NCBI RefSeq assembly: GCF_003112515.1
Contig: NZ_BEVZ01000001.1
Coordinates: 1 to 64,000, forward strand
DNA from: Streptomyces fragilis
GTDB taxonomy: Bacteria > Actinomycetota > Actinomycetes > Streptomycetales > Streptomycetaceae
Reading direction: 5' to 3'
Length of the DNA: 64,000 nucleotides
Position numbers and translations under genes: made by a program. Of the stretch, positions 46,455 through 57,484 are shown one piece after another. Positions within the stretch are counted from its first letter, which is position 1. Each line of letters begins with the position of its first letter. The notes under the pieces were generated by a model. It did not search any database, was not told the DNA's origin, and saw only the letters and a program-made list of their open reading frames with translations.

Positions 46455-46663
46455 GGGGTGATGGTAGTCCCGCCCCCGTGATCACCGGAGCCCGCCTTCG
46501 CACCGCATTTCGAGGACGGCGGGCCCTTCCGGTGCTCGTTCCGCCGTCCTCGTTCCCCGCGCGCGACCGGCCGGGGTAAGAAGCTGTATCGGCCACGGAT
46601 ATCATGGGGGCGGACGAGACGGCAGAGGTGTGATCATCACCTCACATGCCCCCTATATGCCCA

Positions 46664-46690
46664 TTGACACGCGTTCCTGCTGTCTAATGG
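46664..46690 (+). promoter_or_regulatory. candidate promoter of the peptide transporter
   Basis: TTGACA (46664-46669) and TAATGG (46685-46690), 15 bp apart, about 275 bp upstream of the transporter. The leader 46691-46964 is GC-rich and contains GC hairpins (for example 46805-46850) but no open frame that I believe. Confidence 0.4.
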
Positions 46691-46964
46691 CTCTGGCCTC
46701 ATGGGCAGCCTCCGCGTATGCGCGTCGGATGCCGCACGTGGGTGCGGGCCGGTTCCCAAGCCGGCCCTGACAGTGACAGACCTGCGGCCGGGTCCCTCGC
46801 GTCGACGACGACGCCCGGGGCGTGGATCCCGGGGTCGTCCTCCCGCTCCCCACCCATGGAGCGTTCCTCCCCTCGGCGGGATCTGGGCGGACGACACCGG
46901 TGCCGGCCTCCCCCCACCGGGCGCGCACCCATCCCCTCGCGCGTCCCGACAGCAAGGAACGATC

Positions 46965-48452
46965 ATGGCGTCCAGCCTGACGAAGTCCTCGGCCCCGGTG
47001 AACGGGCCCGACAAGACTTTCTTCGGCCACCCGCGCGGACTGGCCACCCTCTTCATGACCGAGATGTGGGAGCGCTTCTCCTACTACGGCATGCGCGCGC
47101 TGCTCCCGCTGTACCTGGTGGCGGAGGAGGGCCTGGCCCTCGGGGCCACCACGGCGGTGGCGATCTACTCCGTGTACGTCGCCACGGTCTACCTGCTCGC
47201 GATGCCGGGCGGCTGGTTCGGTGACCGCGTCTGGGGCGCCCGGAAGACCACCGCGGTCGCGGCCGGCATCATCATGACCGGTCACCTGCTGCTGGCGCTC
47301 CCGCTGAACGCCATCTTCTACGTCGGCCTGCTCTTCGTGGCCGTCGGCTCCGGTCTGCTGAAGGCCAACATCTCCACGATGGTCGGCCACCTCTACGACG
47401 GCCCGGACGACCCGCGCCGTGACGGTGGCTTCACCCTCTTCTACATGGGCATCAACATGGGTGCCTTCGCCGCTCCGCTGATCATCGGCACCATCGGCCA
47501 GACGGTCAGCTGGCACCTGGGCTTCGGCCTCGCCGCGGTGGGCATGGGCCTGGGTCTGCTGCAGTTCCTGCTCGGCACCCGTCACCTGGCCCCCGAGTCC
47601 AGCATCGTCCCCAAGCCGCTGTCGCCTCTCGAGCGGGCCGCCACGCTGCGCAAGGCCATGGTCTGGCTGCTCGTCGCCGTCGTCTTCTACGGCATCGTCA
47701 CGCTGACCGGCTCCTTCACGCTGAAGTGGGCCACCGTTCCGCTGCTGGTCCTCGGCCTGGTCGTGCCGGTCTCGGTCCTGGTCCGCATCAAGCGGGACAA
47801 GGAGCTGACGGCCACCGAGCAGTCGAAGGTCTCCGGCTACGTCTGGTTCTTCGTCGCCGCCGCCATCTTCTGGATGATCTACGACCAGGGCGGCTCGACG
47901 CTGTCGCTCTTCGCGGACGAGCACGTCGACAACCAGGTCTTCGGCTGGGAGTTCCCGGTCTCCTGGTTCCAGTCGGTCAACCCCGTCCTGATCATGGCGC
48001 TGGCCCCGGTCTTCGCCACGATCTGGCTCTCCCTGGCCCGCAAGGACAAGGAGCCCAGCACCATCGCGAAGTTCGCGGGCGGTCTGGCCCTGGTCGGCAT
48101 CTCCTTCTTCGTCTTCATGCTGCCGCTGGTGGCCTCGGGCGACGGCAAGGTCTCGCCGTGGTGGCTGGTGCTCATCTACTTCTGCCAGACCGTGGGTGAG
48201 CTGATGCTCTCGCCGGTCGGCCTGTCGGTCACCACCAAGATGGCGCCGGCGAAGTACGCCTCGCAGATGATGGGCGTCTGGTTCCTGGCCGTCACCGCGG
48301 GCGACGCGGTGACCGGGCTGGTCGCCGAGGCGGGGGTGAACCTGGACCGGACCGGGTTCGTGGCCCTCGAGGCGGCGCTGGCGGTGCTGGCCGGGTTCGC
48401 GGTCTACATGTACCGGGGCAAGGTCAAGCAGCTCATGGGCGACGTCCGCTGA
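46965..48452 (+). CDS. POT/PTR family proton-coupled peptide transporter
   Basis: A 495-residue membrane protein with about 12-14 helices taking up di- and tripeptides with protons. The POT signature TEMWERFSYYGMRALLPLYL starts near residue 31, and FYMGINMGAFAAPLIIG is the second family block; KANISTMVGHLY lies between. The ATG at 46965 has an AAGGA site. A long leader and a perfect terminator bound it. It is monocistronic. Confidence 0.93.
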   Translation: MASSLTKSSAPVNGPDKTFFGHPRGLATLFMTEMWERFSYYGMRALLPLYLVAEEGLALGATTAVAIYSVYVATVYLLAMPGGWFGDRVWGARKTTAVAAGIIMTGHLLLALPLNAIFYVGLLFVAVGSGLLKANISTMVGHLYDGPDDPRRDGGFTLFYMGINMGAFAAPLIIGTIGQTVSWHLGFGLAAVGMGLGLLQFLLGTRHLAPESSIVPKPLSPLERAATLRKAMVWLLVAVVFYGIVTLTGSFTLKWATVPLLVLGLVVPVSVLVRIKRDKELTATEQSKVSGYVWFFVAAAIFWMIYDQGGSTLSLFADEHVDNQVFGWEFPVSWFQSVNPVLIMALAPVFATIWLSLARKDKEPSTIAKFAGGLALVGISFFVFMLPLVASGDGKVSPWWLVLIYFCQTVGELMLSPVGLSVTTKMAPAKYASQMMGVWFLAVTAGDAVTGLVAEAGVNLDRTGFVALEAALAVLAGFAVYMYRGKVKQLMGDVR

Positions 48453-48465
48453 CGTCCCCCGACCC

Positions 48466-48503
48466 CGAAGGGGCCCTCCCGTACCCACGGGAGGGCCCCT
48501 TCG
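48466..48503. terminator. terminator of the peptide transporter, 17-bp perfect stem
   Basis: Arms 48466-48482 and 48487-48503 pair fully around a 4-nt loop, 13 bp beyond the stop. Confidence 0.9.
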
Positions 48504-48675
48504 CGTTGTCCGGCTCGCTCCGGGGCACGTGACCCCCTCCGGGCGAGGTGGGGAGACGACGACGCCGCAGCGCGGGGGCGGTGGCCGGCGCGCTGCGGCG
48601 TGGGTGCCCAGGAGGGCCTGGAGGCACCGTGGGGTGGTGCGGCGCGGGAGCGGGTCCGCGCGCCGCGGACAGGTC

Positions 48676-49230
48676 CTAGGCGGTGGGGCGGGCGAGGTCG
48701 GCCCAGACGGTCTTGCCGGGGAGCTCGGGGGCCGCGGCGACCCCCCAGTCCATCGACAGCCGCTGGACTATGAACATGCCGTGGCCGCCGGGCCGCCCCG
48801 CCTGGTGCGGCGTGCGCGGCGTCGGCTGTCCCTCGCCCCGGTCGGTGACCGCGATGCGGATCGCCTTGCCGTCGAAGGTGAGCGTCAGCGACTCCGGCTC
48901 CTCCGCGTGCAGGCACGCGTTGGTGACCAGCTCGGACACGATCAGCAGCACGTCCTCGGCCGCCGCGCGTCCGTCGTCCGTGGACGACGGCAACCAGCCC
49001 CACGCGTACAGGGCCTGTCGCGTGAAGTCGCGGGAGAGGGGAACGACGCCGCTTTCCCCCGCCAGATTCAGTTGCCGTACCTCCGGCGCCACCGGCGCGC
49101 CTCCGTTCGAAGCCCCCGTCCCCTGTTCCAGGGCGGGAGACGTCCCGTCCACCGTCGTGGCGGGCGGAGCGGTGGAAGCGCCGGGCTGCGGGCCGCGGTC
49201 GCCCGGCGGATAGGGCCGGGTGGTGCTCAT
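48676..49230 (-). CDS. anti-sigma factor-type ATP-binding protein (HATPase_c)
   Basis: A 184-residue protein. Its first 55 residues are Pro/Gly-rich; the rest is a GHKL ATPase of the RsbW/SpoIIAB type: SELVTNACLHAEEPESL (N-box), VTDRGEGQP (G1) and GRPGGHGMFIVQRL (G2). Such proteins bind a SigB-family sigma factor and phosphorylate a STAS antagonist. The antagonist and sigma genes are the next two to the right. Alternatively it may be one of the many Streptomyces regulators with an ATPase domain only. Confidence 0.88.
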   Translation of the reverse strand: MSTTRPYPPGDRGPQPGASTAPPATTVDGTSPALEQGTGASNGGAPVAPEVRQLNLAGESGVVPLSRDFTRQALYAWGWLPSSTDDGRAAAEDVLLIVSELVTNACLHAEEPESLTLTFDGKAIRIAVTDRGEGQPTPRTPHQAGRPGGHGMFIVQRLSMDWGVAAAPELPGKTVWADLARPTA

Positions 49231-49482
49231 CAGCGCTTCACCTCACCGATTCACCGATACACGAGTGGACCTCGGGGTCTTCGGGGCGTCGGAAACGGTT
49301 CGGGCCGTCGGCCCGGCCCCGTCGAAGGCGCCCCCTGTCCTCAGCATTCTCCTGCCCGCCCCGGACGTCGGAACACTCACCGATTCGCCCCGTTTCGCCC
49401 TATCCGCCATCTTTCACCGATTCAGCACAAGATGTCACGAATGACCGCGCATCGCGTCGCCCTCCGTGACGTCCGTCACCGA

Positions 49483-49866
49483 TCAGCCGGTTCCCGTGCC
49501 TTCCGCGAGCGCGCCCTCCACCGTGTCGTGCACGGAGAAGACCGTGTCCGCGCCGGTGATCTCGAAGACGCGCGCCACCGCGGGCCGCATCGCCACCAGG
49601 TGGATACCGCCGCCGACCTCTTCCGCCTTCAGGCGGGCGCCGAGCAGCACGTTCAGCCCAGTGGAGTCACAGAACTCCAGCTGGGAGCAGTCCACCACGA
49701 GCCGGGTGCGCCCCTTCGCCAGGTTGCGCTCCAACGGCTCGCGGAGGAGTTCGGCGGTGTGGTGGTCGAGTTCGCCCGCCGGGATCACGACGGCACTGGC
49801 TCCCTCTTCCCGTACCTCCACCAGAAGCCGGCCCGACTGCGCGCTGCCGACCGTCCCGTGGTCCAT
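49483..49866 (-). CDS. STAS-domain anti-anti-sigma factor
   Basis: A 127-residue protein of the RsbV/SpoIIAA type. The switch serine lies in LEFCDSTGLNVLLGARL, where phosphorylation by the anti-sigma kinase would block binding. I start at ATG 49866 (MDHGTVGSAQS); the open frame continues upstream without conserved sequence. Divergent from the sigma gene with 250 bp between, and 252 bp from the anti-sigma gene. Confidence 0.88.
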   Translation of the reverse strand: MDHGTVGSAQSGRLLVEVREEGASAVVIPAGELDHHTAELLREPLERNLAKGRTRLVVDCSQLEFCDSTGLNVLLGARLKAEEVGGGIHLVAMRPAVARVFEITGADTVFSVHDTVEGALAEGTGTG

Positions 49867-50116
49867 TGCCGTCTCTCTCTCGACGTCCGATCTGCTGATA
49901 CCGCCTCCGAACCCTACGCCCTCTGCGCAGAATTCGGCAGTCGAACAATCATAAGAATTGGGACATACGCGTACAGAGCGTACTTGCGGTCTTGTTGCTC
50001 GAGCGGGTAGGGCTGATGAGAACACATCCGATCCGGCCGGCTTTGGAGGCGCCGCACACCGCAGAGGCGCACGTACTGGCATCGGCAGCCATATGCCGAG
50101 AACGATGGAGGACTTC

Positions 50117-51142
50117 ATGTCACCCCGGCTCGACGCATCGCATACCCCCACAGCGACGTCGGCAATCCCGCCTCATTCGCACGAGGAGAGCACGTCCCCC
50201 ACGGTGGACGCGACGCTCCCCGCCCAGACCCTTCCCCACCTCCCCCACCAGCGGACCGCGACCGTGCTCGAAGCCGGTCCCGACCCCGCGCCGCACGGCC
50301 CCGCCGGCACCGCTCCCCCCGCGGATCCCGCCGGGCTGCTGGACGGCCTCCCCGAGATCCCGCACTACTCGGGAGTGCGCGCGGCCGACGCCCGCGCCCT
50401 CTCCAAGGCCCTGTTCGCGCGGCTGGAGTCGCTCGAGGAGGGGACCGCGGAGCACAGCTACGTACGCAACACGCTGGTCGAGCTGAACCTGGCCCTGGTG
50501 AAGTTCGCCGCTTCCCGCTTCGGCTCCCGCAGCGAGCCGATGGACGACATCATCCAGGTCGCGACCATCGGCCTCATCAAGGCGATCGACCGGTTCGAAC
50601 TGAGCCGCGGTGTGGAGTTCCCCACATTCGCCATGCCGACCATCATCGGCGAGATCAAGCGCTTCTTCCGCGACACCTCCTGGTCCGTGCGCGTCCCGCG
50701 CCGGCTGCAGGAGCTGCGGCTGGACCTCGCCAGGGCCACCGACGAGCTGCAGCAGCGGCTCGACCGCGCGCCGACCGTCGGCGAGCTGGCCGAGCACCTG
50801 GGGATCTCCCGCGAGGAGGTGCTGGAGGGCATGGTCGCCTCCAACGCCTACACGGCCTCCTCGCTGGACGCACAGCCCGAGGAGGACGACTCGGAGGGCG
50901 CCCTGGCCGACCGCATCGGCTACGAGGACGACGATCTGGAGGGCGTCGAGTACATCGAGTCGCTCAAGCCCCTGATCGCCGGGCTCCCGGCCCGGGAGCG
51001 GAAGATCCTCTCGTTGCGGTTCACGGCCGGCATGACCCAGTCCGAGATCGGTGAGGAGCTCGGCATCTCCCAGATGCACGTCTCCCGGCTGCTGTCCCGG
51101 ACGCTCGTCAAGCTGCGTGCGGGCCTCACCGGCGAGGAGTAG
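50117..51142 (+). CDS. sigI: SigB/SigF-type RNA polymerase sigma factor
   Basis: A 341-residue sigma-70 of the SigB/F/G family. Region 2 is at about 105-180 (HSYVRNTLVELNLALVKF, DDIIQVATIGLIKAIDRF), region 3 at 190-260 (RRLQELRLDLARATDELQ) and region 4 at 285-335 (MTQSEIGEELGISQMHVSRLLSR). An 80-residue Pro/His/Ala-rich head is unusual. GGAGG precedes the ATG at 50117 by 5 nt; longer in-frame starts at 50093 and 50105 are weaker. Its position beside the hut genes matches, from memory, sigI of S. coelicolor; the symbol is therefore tentative. Confidence 0.9.
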   Translation: MSPRLDASHTPTATSAIPPHSHEESTSPTVDATLPAQTLPHLPHQRTATVLEAGPDPAPHGPAGTAPPADPAGLLDGLPEIPHYSGVRAADARALSKALFARLESLEEGTAEHSYVRNTLVELNLALVKFAASRFGSRSEPMDDIIQVATIGLIKAIDRFELSRGVEFPTFAMPTIIGEIKRFFRDTSWSVRVPRRLQELRLDLARATDELQQRLDRAPTVGELAEHLGISREEVLEGMVASNAYTASSLDAQPEEDDSEGALADRIGYEDDDLEGVEYIESLKPLIAGLPARERKILSLRFTAGMTQSEIGEELGISQMHVSRLLSRTLVKLRAGLTGEE

Positions 51143-51175
51143 CCCGACCGCCGGGTGTGGGGAGCCTCGGGGGCC

Positions 51176-52396
51176 TCATACCTCGCGGACGCCGCCCCGC
51201 CACACCCCCGCCACCAGGGGGACGCCCGGCCGGTAGGCCAGGTGCACGTGGCTGGGCGCGTCGAGCAGCAGCAGGTCCGCGCGGGCGCCGGGCGTGATCC
51301 GTCCGACGTCCGCGCGGCGCAGCGCCGCCGCGCCGCCCGCGGTGGCCGCCCACACCGCCTCGTCGGGGGTCATGCCCATGTCCCGCACGGCGAGCGCGAC
51401 GCAGAACCCCATGGACGAGGTGTACGACGATCCGGGGTTGCAGTCCGTCGACAGGGCGACGGTCACCCCGGCGTCGAGCAGCCGCCGCGCGTCGGGCCAC
51501 TCGGCCCGGGTGGAGAACTCCGCCCCGGGCAGCAGGGTGGCCACGGTCCGCCCGCCGGAGCTCGCCAGCGCGTCCACGTCGGCGTCGCTCAGGTGGGTGC
51601 AGTGGTCGGCGCTGGCCGCGTCCAGCTCGACCGCCAGCCGGACGCCCGGGCCGTGCCCCAGCTGGTTGGCGTGCACGCGCGGCACCAGGCCGCGCTCCCG
51701 GCCCGCGGTGAGGATCGCGCGGGCCTGGTCGCCGTCGAAGGCGCCGCGCTCGCAGAACACGTCGACCCAGCGGGCGTGCGGGGCGCACGCGTCCAGCATT
51801 CCGCCGGTGACCAGCTCCACGTAGGCCGCCGGGTCGTCGGCGTGCTCGGGGGCCACGATGTGCGCGCCGAGGTAGGTGACCTCCCGCGTGTGCCGGGCGG
51901 CGATCCGCAGCGAGCGGGCCTCGTCCTCGACGGTCAGCCCGTACCCCGACTTGGTCTCCACGGTGGTGGTGCCCTGCCGCAGCGCCTCCGTCAGGTGCCG
52001 CACCAGGTTGGCCTCCAGCTCGGCGTCGGTGGCCGCGCGGGTGGCCGCGACCGTGGTCCGGATGCCGCCCGCGGTGTAGGGCCGGCCGGACATGCGCGCG
52101 TTGAACTCCTCGGTGCGGTCACCGGCGAAGACCAGGTGCGTGTGGGAGTCCACGAATCCCGGCAGCATCGCGCGTCCCCCGGCGTCGACCCGGTTGTCGG
52201 TGGCGGGTGCTTTCCTGGACATACCGGTCCACACGACGCGGTCGCCCTCCGTCACGACGGCCGCGTCCCGGACCACGCCGAGCGGTGAGCCGTCCGGGGA
52301 GGAGCCGAGGGAGGGGTCGTTGGTGACCAGGTGGCCGATGTTGTCGATCAGGGTGCTGCTCGCGGTGCCGGCGGGGGTGCCGGGAAGGGTGCTCAT
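51176..52396 (-). CDS. hutI: imidazolonepropionase
   Basis: A 406-residue metal-dependent amidohydrolase that converts imidazolone propionate to N-formimidoyl-L-glutamate, the third step of histidine breakdown. [20 protein letters not shown] carries the metal ligands; [22 protein letters not shown] and [16 protein letters not shown] follow the family order. Its start ATG overlaps the hutF stop (ATGA). Last gene of the four-gene operon. The start at 52396 is chosen by this overlap and the homologous N-terminus. Confidence 0.95.
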   Translation of the reverse strand: MSTLPGTPAGTASSTLIDNIGHLVTNDPSLGSSPDGSPLGVVRDAAVVTEGDRVVWTGMSRKAPATDNRVDAGGRAMLPGFVDSHTHLVFAGDRTEEFNARMSGRPYTAGGIRTTVAATRAATDAELEANLVRHLTEALRQGTTTVETKSGYGLTVEDEARSLRIAARHTREVTYLGAHIVAPEHADDPAAYVELVTGGMLDACAPHARWVDVFCERGAFDGDQARAILTAGRERGLVPRVHANQLGHGPGVRLAVELDAASADHCTHLSDADVDALASSGGRTVATLLPGAEFSTRAEWPDARRLLDAGVTVALSTDCNPGSSYTSSMGFCVALAVRDMGMTPDEAVWAATAGGAAALRRADVGRITPGARADLLLLDAPSHVHLAYRPGVPLVAGVWRGGVREV

Positions 52397-53781
52397 GCTC
52401 GTCCTGTGCGCAGGTGGGCGACGGCCGTCGCCAGTTCTCGGGCGGGTTCGGGGACCAGGGTGTGCGCCCCGTCGCGGACCACGTGGCGGCCCGCGCACAC
52501 GGTGTGGCGCACGTCCGCGGCCGTCGCGGCGAATACCGCGGTCTCCGCGCCCCGCTCGGGCGGCGGGCCCGCGGTCCTGACGGTGTCCAGGGCGACGGTC
52601 GTCCAGTCGGCCGGCGCGCCCGGCGCGAGCGTGCCCGCCTCCGGGCGGCCGAGGGCGGCGTGGCCGTCGGCCCCGGCGGCGCGCAGCAGCGCCCCGGCGC
52701 CCCAGTGGCCGCGCACCCGGGTCCGCAGCCGCTCGTTCAGCTCCAGGGCGCGTGCCTCCTCGAACAGGTCGATGACGGCGTGGCTGTCGGAGCCGAGGCT
52801 GAGCGGCGATCCGGCCCGCTGGAGGGCGGGTGCCGGTCCGATGCCGTCGGCGAGGTCGCGTTCGGTGGTGGGGCACATGCAGGTACCGGTACCCGATCCG
52901 CCGATCAGGGCGATGTCCTCGTCGGTGAGGTGGGTGTTGTGCACGCCGGTGGTGCGCGGGCCCAGGACGCCGTGGTCGGCGAGCAGCCCGGCCGGGGTGC
53001 GGCCGTGGGCGGCCAGGCACGCCTCGTTCTCCGCGGGCTGCTCGGAGAGGTGGACGTGCAGCGGCGCGCCGCGCTCCTCGGCCCAGCGGGCGACCTGGGC
53101 CAGCTGGCCTGCCGGGACGGCGCGGACGGAGTGGATCGCCGCGCCGAGGGTGACGTGGTCGCGTTCCTTCAGCAGCGAGGCGCGGGCGGCCCAGGCCTCG
53201 GCGTCGCCGTCACTGAAGCGCAGCTGCGCCCCGGTGGGGGGTTCGCCGAAGCCGGCGGACAGGTAGGCGGTGTCCAGCAGGGTGATCCGCACGCCGGCCT
53301 GGGCGGCGGCCTCGATGAGCGCCTCGCCCATGGCGTTCGGATCGTCGTAGCGGGCCCCGCCGGGTGCGTGGTGCAGGTAGTGGAACTCGCCGACGGCGGT
53401 GACGCCGGCCAGTGCCATCTCGGCGTAGACGGCGCGGGCGAGGGCCAGGTAGGAGTCCGGGTCGAGCCGTCCGGCGACCTGGTACATCACCTCGCGCCAG
53501 GTCCAGAAGGTGCCGCGGTCGGCGTGGACGACGCCGCGCAGCGCCCGGTGGAAGGCGTGCGAGTGGGTGTTGGCCAGGCCGGGCAGGGTGAGGCCGCGCA
53601 GCGGCTCCGCCCCGGGCGGCGGCGCCGCGACGTCCTCGGTGAGCGCGGCGACGCGGCCGTCCGGGCCGGTTTCCACCAGGACGCCGTCGCGCACGGGGCC
53701 GTCCGCGGTGAGCAGGGCGTGCTCCAGCCAGTAGGCGGTGGTGCGGCCGGAGCCGGGGCGGGCGGTGTTCGGGGGCGTCAC
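52393..53781 (-). CDS. hutF: formimidoylglutamate deiminase
   Basis: A 462-residue amidohydrolase that turns N-formimidoylglutamate into N-formylglutamate and ammonia. Metal ligands in [36 protein letters not shown] and [19 protein letters not shown] are typical. GTG start at 53781 overlaps the M20 gene's stop (GTGA). The open frame reaches to 54822 through the M20 gene and is not coding. Its presence shows that this organism uses the formylglutamate route rather than HutG acting directly on the formimino compound. Confidence 0.93.
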   Translation of the reverse strand: MTPPNTARPGSGRTTAYWLEHALLTADGPVRDGVLVETGPDGRVAALTEDVAAPPPGAEPLRGLTLPGLANTHSHAFHRALRGVVHADRGTFWTWREVMYQVAGRLDPDSYLALARAVYAEMALAGVTAVGEFHYLHHAPGGARYDDPNAMGEALIEAAAQAGVRITLLDTAYLSAGFGEPPTGAQLRFSDGDAEAWAARASLLKERDHVTLGAAIHSVRAVPAGQLAQVARWAEERGAPLHVHLSEQPAENEACLAAHGRTPAGLLADHGVLGPRTTGVHNTHLTDEDIALIGGSGTGTCMCPTTERDLADGIGPAPALQRAGSPLSLGSDSHAVIDLFEEARALELNERLRTRVRGHWGAGALLRAAGADGHAALGRPEAGTLAPGAPADWTTVALDTVRTAGPPPERGAETAVFAATAADVRHTVCAGRHVVRDGAHTLVPEPARELATAVAHLRTGRA

Positions 53782-55024
53782 GCGCTTGCCAGTCCTTTCA
53801 GGGCGTCGGCGAGGGCGCGCACCCCCGCGACGCAGTCGTCCTCGGTGGCCCGCTCGGCCGGGGAGTGGGAGACGCCGGTGGGGTTGCGCACGAACAGCAT
53901 GGCGGTGGGGATGCTCCCGGCGAGGATCCCGGCGTCGTGTCCGGCGCCGGTGCCCAGCACGGGGGCGGGCCCGCGCTCGCCGCCGAGCAGGGCGGCGAGG
54001 CGGTCGCGCAGCGCGTGGTCGAAGCGGGTCTCGCCGGTGAACGACTCGCGGGCCACCTCCAGCCGGACGCCGTGCTCCTCGGCGGCGGCGCGGGCGGCCC
54101 GCTCCACGGCACCGACCACGTCGTCCAGGGCGTCCTGCGCGGCGGCGCGGGAGTCCAGCCAGCCGCGCACCAGGGAGGGCACGGCGTTCACCCCGTTGGG
54201 GTCGACGGCGACCTTGCCGAAGGTCGCGACGGCGCCCGCGCGCACCGCCTCGCGGCGGGCGGCGAGGACGGTCTCGGCGTAGGGCAGCATCGGGTCGCGG
54301 CGGTCGGCGAGGCGGGTGGTTCCGGCGTGATTGGCCTCGCCGTGGAAGTCGAACCGCCAGCGGCCGTGCGGCCAGACGGCGCTCGCCACGCCCACCGGGT
54401 CGCCGGTCAGGTCCAGGGCGCGCCCCTGCTCGATGTGCAGTTCCACGAACGCGCCGACGCGGCCGAGGCGTTCGGGGTCCGCGCCGATGGCGTCCGGGTC
54501 GTGCCCGGCGGCCTCCATGGCGCGGGGCAGGGTGACGCCGTCGGCGTCGGTGAGCCGGTGCGCCTGTTCGCGGGTGAGCAGCCCGGCGGTGAGGCGGGAG
54601 CCGACGCAGGCCAGGCCGAACCGGGCGCCCTCCTCGTCGCCGAAGTTGACCACCGCGAGGGGGCGGCCGAAGCGGGTGCCCCTGGCGCGCAGTTCGTCGA
54701 GCGCGGCGAAGGCGGACACCACGCCCAGCGGGCCGTCGAAGGCGCCGCCGTCCGGCACGGAGTCCAGGTGGGATCCGGTCACCACGGCGTCGCCGGCCGA
54801 CGGGTCGCCCAGCCACGCCCACTGGTTGCCGTTGCGGTCGGTCTCCACGGACAGGCCGCGGGCCTCGGCCTGTTCACGGAACCAGGCCCGGCAGTCGCCG
54901 TCGGCCGCCGTCCAGGCGAACCGGCGGTACCCGCCGCAGGAGCGGTCCCGGCCGATGCCGGCCAGGTCCCGCCACATCTCGTGGAACGACGCGCCCTTGG
55001 GAGCGGCGGGCTCCTCCGGCACGC

Positions 55025-55028
<4 letters not shown>
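53778..55028 (-). CDS. M20 metallohydrolase, allantoate amidohydrolase family, in the hut operon
   Basis: A 416-residue dinuclear zinc hydrolase of the AllC/N-carbamoyl amino acid hydrolase group: [41 protein letters not shown] and a late HDAG block ([11 protein letters not shown]). Annotated relatives are called allantoate amidohydrolase, but coupling to hutU and hutF by 4-nt overlaps, and the absence of an N-formylglutamate deformylase gene here, suggest it may hydrolyse N-formylglutamate. That is inference. Start GTG at 55028 overlaps the hutU stop. Confidence 0.9.
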
Positions 55029-56701
<1,673 letters not shown>

Positions 56702-56734
56702 GCCGGTGGCCTCCTGGGCGCGATTGCTTGACCT

Positions 56735-56771
56735 CTATTCACATCCTGTCCGCGTGAATAGCTCCAGTCAA
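56735..56771 (-). promoter_or_regulatory. hutU: hutU promoter overlapped by a palindromic operator
   Basis: On the minus strand TTGACT (56766-56771), 17 bp, CAGGAT (56743-56748). A perfect 8-bp inverted repeat, CTATTCAC (56735-56742) and GTGAATAG (56754-56761) with an 11-bp spacer, covers the -35/-10 spacer and the start point; an outer imperfect TTGAC/GTCAA pair extends it. This is the classical placement of a repressor site. The repressor is not identified in this window. Confidence 0.75.
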
Positions 56772-57082
56772 CAGCGCCGCCCCCCTCCCGCAAGGGCGTG
56801 TGTCCCGCGGAGCGAGCTGTCCGGTGCGGACGTGAGGCCCTGCGCCCAGCTGGGCCAAGGCGGCGCGACGGTGCGGCGGGGGCAGGGGGCGGCGCCCGTA
56901 CGATCACCCGCGATCCCGGGCGGGAGGAATGGGGGCAAGGTGGGGCAACAGCGGGGCAGTTGACCCACGATAGTGGGGTTGTCGCATGTTCCGCTGCAAA
57001 ATGCCAGAACGCTCACTCATCCCCACAGCCCCTGCGTAGCGTCTCCGTCGTTCAGCCGACCGCCAGGTGGAGGGGGCCGCGC

Positions 57083-57484
57083 GTGCCCGGGATCGACGAG
57101 TGTCTGCTGGAAGTCATGCGGTTGCCCGGGGCCAGGGGCGCCGCGCTGGTCGACTGGACCAGCGGACTGCCGCTCGGCACGGTCGGCGACCCACCCGGCG
57201 GCGAGGACCACGACACCGCCGCCGCGGAGGCCGCCGAACTCGCCCGCCTCGCCGCCGAGCACGGCGCCTTCACCCCCGACGAGGGGGCCGGCTGGGACAG
57301 CTCCGAGCCGCCGGTGGAGGACGTCATCATCAGCAACCGGGACAGCTACCACGTCCTGCGCTTCCTGCGGGCCACCTACGAGAGCAGCGTCTTCCTCCAC
57401 CTGTGGCTGGACCGCGACGAGGGCAACCTCGCGCTGGCCCGGATCCGTCTGGGCGACCTGGCCGGGCGGCTGGTGCTCGGATGA
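57083..57484 (+). CDS. Roadblock/LC7-like small protein A
   Basis: A 133-residue protein. ALVDWTSGLPLGTVGD near the N-terminus and VEDVIISNRDSYHVLRFLR further on align clearly with the protein at 59795 (ALVDYTSGMALGTLGG, IEDILITLTDQYHLIRLIK), so they are paralogues. The fold is predicted to be Roadblock-like. This copy has an acidic insert (about residues 30-65) absent from the other. GTG at 57083 after AGGTGGAGGGG. Its stop overlaps the next start (ATGA). First gene of a four-gene operon. Confidence 0.75.
   Translation: MPGIDECLLEVMRLPGARGAALVDWTSGLPLGTVGDPPGGEDHDTAAAEAAELARLAAEHGAFTPDEGAGWDSSEPPVEDVIISNRDSYHVLRFLRATYESSVFLHLWLDRDEGNLALARIRLGDLAGRLVLG

Noticed and set aside
46455-46964. A gene or tRNA in the 510-bp gap before the peptide transporter
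   Set aside because: Short frames there lack a ribosome binding site and coding-type composition, and no cloverleaf with a TTCGAA-type arm could be drawn.
53778-54822. Long open frame (809 codons) in frame with hutF
   Set aside because: It is the antisense-frame shadow of the M20 hydrolase gene; the hutF start is fixed by the GTGA overlap at 53778-53781.
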